Assembly (NCBI RefSeq): GCF_021032705.1 | Contig: NZ_JAHVXI010000002.1 | Span: 124,001-188,000, forward strand | Reading direction: 5' to 3' | DNA length: 64,000 bases | Source: Psychroserpens luteolus | Lineage (GTDB): Bacteria > Bacteroidota > Bacteroidia > Flavobacteriales > Flavobacteriaceae | Shown: positions 41,245 through 50,200 of the stretch, in pieces | Layout: each line of letters opens with the position of its first letter | Numbering within the stretch: position 1 is the stretch's first letter | The notes under the pieces: generated by a model | Databases searched by the model: none | What the model saw: only the letters and a program-made list of their open reading frames with translations | Told to the model about the DNA's origin: nothing | Position numbers and translations under genes: made by a program

Positions 41245-43035
41245 ATGCTAAACTCCTTTTTCCAAAAAACAATTCTCGTTTTATGCTGCTGTTACTTCAG
41301 TCATCTGTTTTCACAAAACCAGATAGCCAAGGACAGCATAATGCATCTTATACAAAAAACAGATTCTTTAGAACTAAAAGCAGAATATTATAGTGAGTTA
41401 TATGGCCTCCATAGACAGAACAATGCAAATGAAGCCTTAACGTATCTTTTTAAAGAATTAGAAGTTCAAAACATCATAAATGACCCTTCGGAAATTGCTC
41501 AAACCTATTCACAGATTGGATGGTGTTATGTTGCTGAAGTTCAAAATTTAGACAGTGCCAAAATATATCTTGAAAAGGCATATAACTTAGGATTAGAAAT
41601 TAATGATAGTATCAGAATAGCCAAATCATTGACCTTTCTAGGTTTTATGAATCAAAGAAAAGGTTATTATAAAACAGCATTAGATTATTACTATAAATCA
41701 TTGACGTATAAAGAAGCAATGAAAGACCATTCAGGTATGAGCTATTCATACAATTTAATTGGTAAAACCTTGCAACTACAAGAACAATACGATAAGAGTT
41801 TAGAGTTTCATTTCAAATCACTCAAAGAGAAGAAGAAAGCTAATGTCAATAGTGACATTGCATTGTCTTATCGAAATATTGGCGCTGTATATCTACAAAC
41901 TGATAAATATGAAAAAGCCATTGAATATTTTAATAAAGCGCTAGAATTACAAAAGGCAAATAAGCAACGAAAGGCCATGGCTGTTTGTTATAATGGTTTA
42001 GGCAATGCCTATCTCAAATTGGATAATATTGCAACATCCATTCAATATTTTGAGCAATCCTTGAGTATTTCAGGTGTGCAAAAGAATACCTTTCAACGCT
42101 CAAATTCTTTAATGGGATTAGCTAAATGTCAGATAGCGCAAAACAATTTAGATAGAGCTGAGGACTATGCAATTCAGGTATTGTCATTTTCTAAACTTGA
42201 CGCTTTCAGAAATAACAGAAAAAAAGCGTATCAATTACTTTCCGAAATTTATAAATTACAAGGTAAGAATGAAGCTGCATTAACTGCATATGAGCACTAT
42301 ACAGCACTTAAAGATAGTTTGATAAACGTACAAACGCTTACTCAAATTGCAGAATTGGAGGGCATATACAATACCGAAAAGAAAGAACGTGAAATTGATA
42401 ATTTAAAACAAAATCAGGAAATCTTAAAGCAGGAACAACGCTTTAAAAATCTAATCATCTACGCATCAATTATATTTATTGGATTGATTCTTCTCTTTTT
42501 CTTTTTTAGAAATAGAGCCAGAAAGAATAGATTCCAACAGCAGCTAACACTAAAAGAGCAGGAGAATGAAATTACGCAACTAAAGTTAGAAGGTGAAGAA
42601 ACTAAAAACAAGCATTATGTGACTGAGCTCAATAATTTCATGCAACTCATGATTTCTAAGAATAATCAAATTAAAGACCTTCAGGAAAGATTAGAAACGT
42701 TTCCAGCACAACAAGAGGAAGATGCAAACTATAAAGAAAACATCCAACAGTTGTATAATACAACCATATTAACTGATGATGATTGGAAGACATTTAGAGT
42801 AATATTTGAGCAAGTCCACCCAAATTTTATAACCAATCTTGTTCAGCATAATTCGTCCATATCTCAAGGTGATCTTAAACTTGCTGCACTACTAAGATTG
42901 AATTTATCAAATTTCGAGATTAGTTCCATATTGGGTATTTCTCCAGAAAGTGTAAGAAAAAATAAATACCGCATACGTAAAAAACTTGCCTTTGATACAG
43001 ATGCTCAACTTCAGGATTTTATCAATAACATATAG
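41245..43035 (+). CDS. TPR-repeat membrane regulator with C-terminal LuxR-like HTH
   Basis: This 596-residue protein has a signal peptide (CCCYFSHLFSQ) and a periplasmic array of about six tetratricopeptide repeats (about 40-350; YEKAIEYFNKALELQKAN is a clear unit). A transmembrane helix (about 402-420; LIIYASIIFIGLILLFFFF) and a cytoplasmic coiled coil (about 425-495) follow. The C-terminal winged/LuxR-type helix-turn-helix is at about 530-596 (LSNFEISSILGISPESVRKN, YRIRKKLAFDTD). This layout is common in Bacteroidota and links an envelope-protein interaction to transcription. The T9SS-type leucine-rich-repeat gene immediately downstream is a plausible target. Confidence 0.88.
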   Translation: MLNSFFQKTILVLCCCYFSHLFSQNQIAKDSIMHLIQKTDSLELKAEYYSELYGLHRQNNANEALTYLFKELEVQNIINDPSEIAQTYSQIGWCYVAEVQNLDSAKIYLEKAYNLGLEINDSIRIAKSLTFLGFMNQRKGYYKTALDYYYKSLTYKEAMKDHSGMSYSYNLIGKTLQLQEQYDKSLEFHFKSLKEKKKANVNSDIALSYRNIGAVYLQTDKYEKAIEYFNKALELQKANKQRKAMAVCYNGLGNAYLKLDNIATSIQYFEQSLSISGVQKNTFQRSNSLMGLAKCQIAQNNLDRAEDYAIQVLSFSKLDAFRNNRKKAYQLLSEIYKLQGKNEAALTAYEHYTALKDSLINVQTLTQIAELEGIYNTEKKEREIDNLKQNQEILKQEQRFKNLIIYASIIFIGLILLFFFFRNRARKNRFQQQLTLKEQENEITQLKLEGEETKNKHYVTELNNFMQLMISKNNQIKDLQERLETFPAQQEEDANYKENIQQLYNTTILTDDDWKTFRVIFEQVHPNFITNLVQHNSSISQGDLKLAALLRLNLSNFEISSILGISPESVRKNKYRIRKKLAFDTDAQLQDFINNI

Positions 43036-43212
43036 TTTGTCCCGTTTTTGTCCCTTTAATTTTATCAAATAACTTGTTAGCCTTTCATTTGTCCCAGTTT
43101 TGTCTTTAGACAATCACAAGTTCATGATTACTGAATTCTATCTTTAAAAAAGAAATCATTGCATCTTTTTAAGTCATGATTATCTCATTTTATAAACCTC
43201 AAACCAGTAATT

Positions 43213-45507
43213 ATGAAAAAACTATTACTTAGCAGTATTTGCCTTTTTTTTACCATTTTTAACAACGCACAAAACACGCTTATTCCTGATTCAAATTTTG
43301 AACAAGCACTTATTGATCTATCTATAGATAGTGATGGTGTTATTAATGGACAAGTGCTGACTTCTGATATTGATACATTAATCGATCTTGATGTTTTCGA
43401 CAAAGGGATTTCTGATCTTACAGGTATTGAAGATTTTGCAGCTCTCGAGAACTTATATTGTAATTTCAATACACTCACATCACTAGACCTTACTTCAAAT
43501 TCTGCTCTTAGAGTATTACGCTGCGGAAATAATCAACTCACAAGTATAGATGTGAGTGGGAATCCTGATTTGCAAACCTTATTTTGTGGAGAAAATCAGC
43601 TCACAAACTTAGATGTGAGTCAGAATACACTACTCACTAATTTATTTTGCTATAACAATCTTTTAACTAATCTAGATGTTACACAAAACAGTTTTCTCAT
43701 TTCTTTACGTTGTGAGAATAACTTTTTAACCAATCTTGATTTTTCGCAAACATTTAATCTTCAAAGTTTATTGTGTTATAACAATGACATTACCAACCTG
43801 AACCTAGAACTTCAACCAAATTTAGCAAGTCTACTCTGTCAGGATAATGACTTAAACACTTTAAGAGTAGATAATGGTAATAACTTAAATATGACACTTT
43901 TTAATGCAACAAATAATCCAAATTTGTTGTGTATTCAAGTTGATGATGCCGCATATAGTAGTGCAAATTGGACGCTTATTGATATTCAGTCCTTCTTTTT
44001 GGAAAACTGTAATTATAACTCAACCTATATACCTGATAATAATTTTGAACTCGCATTAATAAATTTAGGCTACGATACAGCGCCTTTAGACAATTATGTT
44101 ACAACTGCTAACATTGAAAATGTAACCACTTTAGACATTTCTGGTAATAATATATTTGATCTTACAGGAATAGAAGGGTTTAGTTCGTTGTCAACACTGT
44201 TTTGTCAGAATAACATTTTACAGACTGTAGATTTAAGTCAGAATACAGCACTCACACAATTGCGATGTCAGAATAATAATTTACTTTTTTTAGACTTAAG
44301 CAATAATACAGCATTAACAGGTTTGCGCTGTGATAATAATTCACTGTATAATTTAGAAGTTAACAATGGAAACAATACAAATGTTACATTTTTTAACGCT
44401 GTAAATAATCCAAATTTAAATTGTATTTCAGTAGATGATGTTGCATACAGTACGACTAACTGGACTAACATTGATGTACAATCTAGTTTTTCATTAAGCT
44501 GTGATTCTGCAATCATTTATGTACCAGACGATAGTTTTGAGACTCAGCTAATAAGTTTAGGTTATGATTCTGGGTTCTTAGATAATTATGTTCCGAAAGC
44601 TAATATTTCTTCAGTAACGTTTTTAGGTTTAGACAACTTAGGAATTTCAGATCTTACTGGTATAACAGGCTTTGAAAGTTTGACTGATCTGTCATGTAAC
44701 AATAACAATATTTCAAACCTAGATTTAAGCGAAACGAATACTATACAAACCATCAATGCCTTTGGAAATGGTATGAATTCAATAGACATATCTGGTTGTA
44801 TCGATCTCACCAATCTCAACTTAAATTCAAACAACCTTGCAAATCTAAACACGTCACAAAATGTAAATCTTGAAACTCTTAATTGTAATAGTAATGCTTT
44901 GACAAGTTTGATTTTAAATCAAAATTCATTATTGGTTGAGCTTCAATGTCAAGATAATCAACTAGGAGCTTTAAATCTTTTAGGAAATCCTAATTTGGAA
45001 ATTCTCCTTTGCAATGCTAATAACTTACTGGGACTAAATTTATCACTTAATCCAATGCTGGTTTTTTTCAATGGAGATGATAATCTTCTAGAAGATCTAG
45101 ATATCAGTAATGGAAATAATTCGGCTATAACAACACCAAATTTTTCAACATTAAACAATCCGTCCTTAATGTGTATCACAGTTGATGATGCTGTCTATGC
45201 AACAACAAATTGGACCAATAGAGATGCGCAAACTGTATTTAGTGAAGACTGTTCTACATTGTCGGTTGAAACGTTTGATCCAAATGACTTCCTTATATAC
45301 CCTAACCCAACAGACAGTAGAGTCACAATTTCAGTTTCATATGATGCTGAGTACACCTTTATTAATTTAAATGGACAAGTGCTAAAAAATGGTTTTTTTA
45401 CTAATGGAATTAATAATTTAAACCTAGAAAGTCTGGCTTCAGGCATCTACTTTTTAAGAGTAAAAACTAAAAATGGTCTTGCCGTAAAGAAATTAATAGT
45501 GAATTAA
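43213..45507 (+). CDS. Secreted leucine-rich-repeat protein with type A T9SS sorting domain
   Basis: This 764-residue protein has a signal peptide (FFTIFNNAQ) and three homologous blocks of about 160-260 residues. Each opens with a PDxxFExxLIxLGxD motif (for example YIPDNNFELALINLGYDTAP) and DLTGIEGF. Each block continues with Bacteroidota-type leucine-rich repeats (LxxLxCxxNxLTxLDLSxN) and closes with a NPxLxCIxVDDxxYxxxNW motif. The C-terminal domain (about 690-764; DFLIYPNPTDSRV, LASGIYFLRVKTKNG) is the T9SS type A signal. The protein is probably displayed on the surface and may bind host or prey ligands. Shadow frames on the opposite strand are not real. Confidence 0.92.
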   Translation: MKKLLLSSICLFFTIFNNAQNTLIPDSNFEQALIDLSIDSDGVINGQVLTSDIDTLIDLDVFDKGISDLTGIEDFAALENLYCNFNTLTSLDLTSNSALRVLRCGNNQLTSIDVSGNPDLQTLFCGENQLTNLDVSQNTLLTNLFCYNNLLTNLDVTQNSFLISLRCENNFLTNLDFSQTFNLQSLLCYNNDITNLNLELQPNLASLLCQDNDLNTLRVDNGNNLNMTLFNATNNPNLLCIQVDDAAYSSANWTLIDIQSFFLENCNYNSTYIPDNNFELALINLGYDTAPLDNYVTTANIENVTTLDISGNNIFDLTGIEGFSSLSTLFCQNNILQTVDLSQNTALTQLRCQNNNLLFLDLSNNTALTGLRCDNNSLYNLEVNNGNNTNVTFFNAVNNPNLNCISVDDVAYSTTNWTNIDVQSSFSLSCDSAIIYVPDDSFETQLISLGYDSGFLDNYVPKANISSVTFLGLDNLGISDLTGITGFESLTDLSCNNNNISNLDLSETNTIQTINAFGNGMNSIDISGCIDLTNLNLNSNNLANLNTSQNVNLETLNCNSNALTSLILNQNSLLVELQCQDNQLGALNLLGNPNLEILLCNANNLLGLNLSLNPMLVFFNGDDNLLEDLDISNGNNSAITTPNFSTLNNPSLMCITVDDAVYATTNWTNRDAQTVFSEDCSTLSVETFDPNDFLIYPNPTDSRVTISVSYDAEYTFINLNGQVLKNGFFTNGINNLNLESLASGIYFLRVKTKNGLAVKKLIVN

Positions 45508-45572
45508 AACATGCCTTTTTCAGGAGTTGTTAAACTTGAGTTGTTATATAGGTGAATCAAATAACAACTATT

Positions 45573-45998
45573 ATGAAAAAGACACTAATTTTATTATTGG
45601 CATTAACGATGTTAAACTGTTCATCAGATGATTATAATTCTGATGACAATCAAATCACGCCTGAAGCAACTATTCTTGGTAGATGGGTACCAATGGGTTT
45701 TGAAAACACTATTCGATATGAGTTTACGGATACTAAACGCTTTAATATTTATAGTGTCGACGGGACATTTCCTACACTTGAGGAGTTTAACCAACAAAAT
45801 CCAGAATTAGTAGGTTTAGATTGGTTTTATGAAGGAGACAAAGTAACCATAGATCTTAACTTTGGAAATTTCTCTACATTAACTCCGCAATTCACTTGCG
45901 ACAATTACGTATTGAAATGGATTAATGATGACGGTGAAACACACAGTGTTTATTTTAGAGAAGGGTATGATATCAACAGTTGTGCAGATATAGAATAA
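45573..45998 (+). CDS. Small lipoprotein (lipocalin-like layout)
   Basis: From the ATG at 45573 (141 residues) the protein has a signal peptide and lipobox (LALTMLNCSSDD). The mature part (ILGRWVPMGFENTIRYEFTD, TFPTLEEFNQQNPELV, YVLKWINDDGETHSVYFRE) is beta-rich and resembles lipocalin-like small lipoproteins with an early GxW motif. Two further Cys (FTCDN, SCAD) could pair. It lies 65 bases after the leucine-rich-repeat gene, and a terminator follows. The function is unknown. Confidence 0.7.
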   Translation: MKKTLILLLALTMLNCSSDDYNSDDNQITPEATILGRWVPMGFENTIRYEFTDTKRFNIYSVDGTFPTLEEFNQQNPELVGLDWFYEGDKVTIDLNFGNFSTLTPQFTCDNYVLKWINDDGETHSVYFREGYDINSCADIE

Positions 45999-46021
45999 CA
46001 ATTTAGTTTTTAGTATATAAG

Positions 46022-46057
46022 AAGCGCTACAATCGGTTTAATTGTAGCGCTTTTTTT
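46022..46057 (+). terminator. Intrinsic terminator after the 45573 lipoprotein gene
   Basis: A 12-bp stem AAGCGCTACAAT (46022-46033) / ATTGTAGCGCTT (46041-46052) with a 7-base loop runs into a T7 tract (46051-46057). It lies 24 bases after the stop. Confidence 0.92.
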
Positions 46058-46155
46058 AATTATTAAATAATTTTTAGTCTAACGGAATTATCATTTCGTC
46101 AGTATTTGTGAACGTCTTTCCTGAATTTAGCAAAACAATCATAAAACAAGATGAA

Positions 46156-47256
46156 ATGAAAAGTAAAAAATATAAGATACTAAAATGGACATTAGGTACT
46201 CTAGCAAGTATCATTATACTATTAATATGTTTAGGTTTTTGGATTAAGAGCCTAGTGCCTCCAAGGCAAATAGAGATGGAGTCAAGTAAAACTGATGATC
46301 TAGCTTATGTCACGAGAAACATTCCAGAACCTCGCGGAAAAATATTAGCTGTTGTCACAAGCACTAGCACGATGGGAACGAGTGGGAAGAGTACAGGGTA
46401 TGAGCTGACCGAATTAGCAAGAGCTTACTATGTATTTACTGCTAACGGCTTTGAAGTTGATATCGCAAGTCCGTTAGGAGGGAAGCCTCCAGTTGTTATA
46501 GATGATGAGGATATGGGTGAATACGATTATGCTTTTTTAAATGATTCTGAAGCCCAACATAAGGCTAATAATACGATCAAGATTGACAACGTTATAACAA
46601 CTGATTATGAAGCTGTATATTTTGTTGGTGGTAAAGGTGCTATGTTCGACTTTCCAAATAATGCAGCTATACAAGCAATTATTAAAGAGTACTATCAAGA
46701 AAGAAAAGTGATTGGAGCCGTATGTCATGGGCCAGCGGCTTTGGTTAATGTCACCTTAGATAATGGTCAGTATTTAGTGGAAAACAAGACAGTAAGTAGT
46801 TTTACTAATAAAGAAGAATTGTTACTTATTTCAGATGCCGAAACCATATTCCCTTTTTTATTGCAAGATAAATTGATAGAAGGAGGAGCTCGTTTTAATG
46901 AAGGCAGCATGTATTTAGAAAAAATGAGCCATGACGATCATCTCATTACAGGTCAAAATCCTTGGTCAGTATGGGTTTTAGCCGAAACCATGATTAAACA
47001 GTTAGGATATACACCAAAAACGAGACCTATTACAGGTGAAGAAAATGCAGTTAGTGTTTTGCTAACCTATGAACGAGAAGGGATTGACAAAGCCAAAGCA
47101 CTCATGGAGCATATCATGCATGAAAAAAAGGAACCTATGAGTAGATTATTAGTTACTAAGCATAGTATTATTGGTGTTATGAAAGGCGATGTAAAACGCT
47201 TTACAAATATTCTCAGACTGGCATCTTATGCTAAGAAATTAGACTCAAGAGAATAA
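46156..47256 (+). CDS. Membrane-anchored DJ-1/PfpI (class I glutamine amidotransferase-like) protein
   Basis: From the ATG at 46156 (366 residues) the protein has an N-terminal transmembrane helix (about 10-30; LGTLASIIILLICLGFWI). A DJ-1/PfpI domain follows (about 65-290): GKSTGYELTELARAYYVFTA with the conserved Glu, FEVDIASPLGGKPPV, FVGGKGAMFDFPNN, and the nucleophile elbow GAVCHGPAALVNV with Cys followed by His. This resembles the Hsp31/glyoxalase III-type subfamily (C-H-G). A roughly 70-residue tail extends beyond the domain. It may detoxify dicarbonyls or act as a chaperone at the membrane. It is followed closely by an AraC-type regulator gene with its own promoter. Confidence 0.82.
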   Translation: MKSKKYKILKWTLGTLASIIILLICLGFWIKSLVPPRQIEMESSKTDDLAYVTRNIPEPRGKILAVVTSTSTMGTSGKSTGYELTELARAYYVFTANGFEVDIASPLGGKPPVVIDDEDMGEYDYAFLNDSEAQHKANNTIKIDNVITTDYEAVYFVGGKGAMFDFPNNAAIQAIIKEYYQERKVIGAVCHGPAALVNVTLDNGQYLVENKTVSSFTNKEELLLISDAETIFPFLLQDKLIEGGARFNEGSMYLEKMSHDDHLITGQNPWSVWVLAETMIKQLGYTPKTRPITGEENAVSVLLTYEREGIDKAKALMEHIMHEKKEPMSRLLVTKHSIIGVMKGDVKRFTNILRLASYAKKLDSRE

Positions 47257-47265
47257 AAATTTGGC

Positions 47266-47273
47266 TACATTTG
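47266..47273 (+). promoter_or_regulatory. Candidate -7 element (TACATTTG) of the AraC-type regulator gene
   Basis: TACATTTG fits the TAnnTTTG consensus and ends 15 bases before the TTG start at 47288. The 5' untranslated region would be about eight bases. Confidence 0.42.
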
Positions 47274-47287
47274 AATAAAATAGCGTA

Positions 47288-48337
47288 TTGAATTTTTCAG
47301 ACATACTTCTTATCATAATAAGTAGCGCAGGACTCTTACACGGTGTTCTATTCGCTACTTTTTTGTGCTTCTTTAAAAAGAGACGGTCGGTTACAAATAT
47401 ACTTTTAGGACTCATTCTATATTTTATGGCCTTTAGAATTGGGAAATCGGTCATGCTCAATTTTGGTAGCGATTTAGAACCCATTTTTATATTCGCAGGT
47501 TTAGCATTTTTATTGTTAATTGGTCCACTATTACGTTGGTATGTATTGGGTATGACACATGAAAATTACAAGATGCCAAAAAATTATTTAGTAGAGTTAG
47601 TACCCTTTGCAACTGTGTTTTCTTTGAGTTTTTTTGTAACGAAAAATTGGTTCGATAGTAACAGCAAAGAAGTCATTGCTGTATTCGCCAGTGTCCTTAT
47701 CTTTATTTATTTACACTTGGCGTTTTATATTTATAGTTCAGGACGTATAATACAACGTGTAAAAAAATCATACAAAGATGTCCTACTCACCAAATCTCAA
47801 AGAGCTATTTTTAATTGGCTACAGCTACTTATTATAGGATTTATATTTATCTGGTTGTCTTATTGTTTAAATATTATAGAAGATGCTGTTCCGTATGTGA
47901 CTGGACCTATTGTATATTCTTTGGTCATTTATTTTTTAAGTTATAAAGCATTTCAGTTAAAAATTATGGATATTGACGGTTCAATATTTAAGCAAAATGA
48001 TGATGCCGTTTTATATCATAGAATATCAAAATTACTCAAAGAAGAAAAACTTTATCTCAACCCACAATTATCATTATTAAGCTTAGGAAAACACATAGGT
48101 AAAGGCACTCAGAAAACCTCTGAAATTATTAACCAATATGCGAAACAGAACTTTAACGATTTTATCAATTATTATCGCATTCAAGATGCGAAAGCCTTAC
48201 TATTAGACGATTCTTCTCAAAATTACACCATAGCTTCAATCGCTTTTGATGTTGGATTCAGTAGCCTATCGTCATTCAATTCTGCTTTTAAAAAGTTTGA
48301 AAAGACGACGCCTTCAGCTTATCGTAAAAACATCTAA
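47288..48337 (+). CDS. Membrane-bound AraC-family transcriptional regulator
   Basis: This 349-residue protein starts at a TTG. Residues 1-215 hold about seven hydrophobic helices (for example IIISSAGLLHGVLFATFLCF and GLAFLLLIGPLLRWYVLGM), the layout of 7TM sensor-AraC proteins in Bacteroidota. Residues about 245-349 carry the AraC HTH domain (LSLLSLGKHIGKGTQKTSEI, ASIAFDVGFSSLSSFNSAF, KFEKTTPSAYRK). It likely senses a small molecule in the membrane and regulates nearby genes such as the upstream DJ-1-like gene. No better ATG is available near the N-terminus, so the TTG is accepted. Confidence 0.88.
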   Translation: MNFSDILLIIISSAGLLHGVLFATFLCFFKKRRSVTNILLGLILYFMAFRIGKSVMLNFGSDLEPIFIFAGLAFLLLIGPLLRWYVLGMTHENYKMPKNYLVELVPFATVFSLSFFVTKNWFDSNSKEVIAVFASVLIFIYLHLAFYIYSSGRIIQRVKKSYKDVLLTKSQRAIFNWLQLLIIGFIFIWLSYCLNIIEDAVPYVTGPIVYSLVIYFLSYKAFQLKIMDIDGSIFKQNDDAVLYHRISKLLKEEKLYLNPQLSLLSLGKHIGKGTQKTSEIINQYAKQNFNDFINYYRIQDAKALLLDDSSQNYTIASIAFDVGFSSLSSFNSAFKKFEKTTPSAYRKNI

Positions 48338-48340
48338 TAA

Positions 48341-49123
48341 CTACTCACAAGAACACCATGCTAAACCACCTATTGGCCAGTATCTCACACATTTTTTCTT
48401 ACAATTAATGACCATACATCTTATATTGAATGTATAACTGCAAAATCCATAACCAGGACAATTACAATCGCCACCCTTGTCTTCACAGGATTGAGAACAA
48501 GCAATATTTGAGCAATCCCATTCGATATATTTAAAACAATCGATCTCATCAAGTTCAGAAGATCCTATTGATATTTTCGAATTAGTAGGATGTTCAATAC
48601 CTTGCATTTCTCTTAATATTAATAACTCATAGTCGTTAACCTTTAAGGTACCCATAGTCATGCGATCAACATTGATATAAGCTAGTGATCCAATATCTTC
48701 AATTGAAAAATCAGTGAGTGTCTCGATTGGTTCCCAACCTAATTCAGTAAATTGTTCTGTACGATCCACGTCGATAACTTCCCAAGGCACATCACCCCAA
48801 ACGACTTTACCAGATAATTGCCCTATTTGTAGGATACCATTTTTAGGACTACGATACATTGCTATAGATTCTATAGCGACAAGATAACGTCCGTAATCAC
48901 AGTTATTCATGAACATTTGAGTTCCTTTTAATGCATCTACATTGCTAATCGTCTTTCCATATTTGGCGTTAGCATCTATAAATGTACTATCCTGTACAAC
49001 AGATTCTTCACTTTGAATTGTTTCTTCTTTGGTACCTGAATCACATGATATGATAATGGTACAGATCATAATTAATGCTAGTGCTACAGGAACACTATGA
49101 CGGATTGATTTTAAAAATTTCAT
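48341..49123 (-). CDS. Lipoprotein with a cysteine-rich C-terminal domain
   Basis: This 260-residue protein has a signal peptide and lipobox (TIIISCDSG). The middle (about 50-185) is unrecognised. The last roughly 70 residues contain 12 Cys (in DCFKYIEWDC, ACSQSCEDKGGDCNCPGYGF, RCMVINCKKKCV and WCSCE). The even number and an oxidising periplasmic location point to a compact domain with up to six disulfides, although metal binding is an alternative. It is monocistronic and meets the convergent AraC-type gene three bases apart. No function is assigned. Confidence 0.68.
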   Translation of the reverse strand: MKFLKSIRHSVPVALALIMICTIIISCDSGTKEETIQSEESVVQDSTFIDANAKYGKTISNVDALKGTQMFMNNCDYGRYLVAIESIAMYRSPKNGILQIGQLSGKVVWGDVPWEVIDVDRTEQFTELGWEPIETLTDFSIEDIGSLAYINVDRMTMGTLKVNDYELLILREMQGIEHPTNSKISIGSSELDEIDCFKYIEWDCSNIACSQSCEDKGGDCNCPGYGFCSYTFNIRCMVINCKKKCVRYWPIGGLAWCSCE

Positions 49124-49504
49124 ATGGATTGATTTATGTTACATGTTGTCGCCTCAGTTGAAGAAGAATTGTGGAGACTACTTGCCAAAACTGTATCCTG
49201 TAAGATAAGCATTTAGGGTGAGAATATCAAATAAAATATTTTACAACTAGTTGATAATGAGATTGCTATTGAAAGAATATTCTGATAAAAACTTATAACT
49301 TTAATTCGTTAGATCTTAGATACTGAACTGCGCCAGCATTAAGCTGAAAGTCTAGGTCTGAAATAAAGCCATCTTATTGTTAAAGATATAAACAATTTTC
49401 ATGATGCCTATCTTAGGTTGTTTTCTGGAGAAAAAATGGGCAAACTAATTTTAAAAGTGTCATAGAAGGGAAGCAACATATAACAAAAACCAGAATTAAC
49501 CATG
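49124..49504. other. Intergenic region of 381 bases with no convincing gene
   Basis: Both flanking genes are on the minus strand. No terminator or promoter match is clear. A 26-codon open stretch on the minus strand (about 49298-49375), encoding GFISDLDFQLNAGAV with a following stop, could be a decayed C-terminus but may be chance. Confidence 0.4.
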
Positions 49505-50200
49505 TTATAACTTCGCTAAAACCTCCAATTTTTTAAACACAACAACCTTATACATAGCGCTTACAGGCACTTTTTTGTCTTCAATTAGTAAATGTGTTCT
49601 GGTTGCTTTTGTAACGCTCTCCAAATTGGCGATATATGATTTATGCGTGCGTTGAAAATTGTCAGATAGCGATGTCGTTATATTAATAAGTGTTTCGGAG
49701 ATAAGATACATTCTTGAATCTGTGAAAATTTTCAAATAATTTCCAAAACTCTGAATGTATAGAATTGATTTAAACGAAATATTAACTGGTGTACCATCAT
49801 GCTTTATTTGAAGTTCTTTATTCGCATCACTTTTTTTAGGCTCTGCAATTTTTGGAACTGAAACTTTATTAATAGCTTTTAAAAAGCGCTCAAGTTTTAT
49901 AGGCTTCAATAAATAATCTACGACACCATAATTATAACTTTCTAATGCATACTCAGAATACGCTGTAGTTAAAATAACTTTAGGAGGCTTTATCATAGAA
50001 CGCAAAATTTCCATCCCATTCAATTCAGGCATTTCTATATCCAGAAAAACAAGATCAACATTATTCTGCTGAATAAAATTGACGAATTCAATCGAATTCC
50101 CTGTACTTACTACTAATTCAAAGTTGTCAATTTTTGAGCAATACTCTTCTAACACTTTACGTGCAAGCTGCTCATCATCTACGATTCCGATTTTAATCAT
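49505..50200 (-). CDS. LytTR-family response regulator (second pair)
   Basis: This 231-residue protein has a receiver domain (about 1-115; Asp in LVFLDIEMPELNG, Thr in LTTAYSEYALE, Lys in LLKPIKLE) and a C-terminal LytTR DNA-binding domain (about 135-231; YIQSFGNYLKIFT, RTHKSYIANLESV). Its start overlaps the kinase gene by eight bases. It lies across the divergent promoter from three serine-hydrolase-fold genes, which are its likely targets. It is a paralogue of the regulator at 2404-3102, with the same key residues. Confidence 0.93.
   Translation of the reverse strand: MIKIGIVDDEQLARKVLEEYCSKIDNFELVVSTGNSIEFVNFIQQNNVDLVFLDIEMPELNGMEILRSMIKPPKVILTTAYSEYALESYNYGVVDYLLKPIKLERFLKAINKVSVPKIAEPKKSDANKELQIKHDGTPVNISFKSILYIQSFGNYLKIFTDSRMYLISETLINITTSLSDNFQRTHKSYIANLESVTKATRTHLLIEDKKVPVSAMYKVVVFKKLEVLAKL

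Noticed and set aside
49298-49375. 26-codon open stretch on the minus strand reading GFISDLDFQLNAGAV, possibly a gene remnant
   Set aside because: It has no start codon or homologue I can name. The length is within chance expectation.
49465-49480. GGGAAGCA near 49470 resembling the 36-nt repeat core
   Set aside because: Only eight bases match and flanking bases do not align, so it is probably chance.
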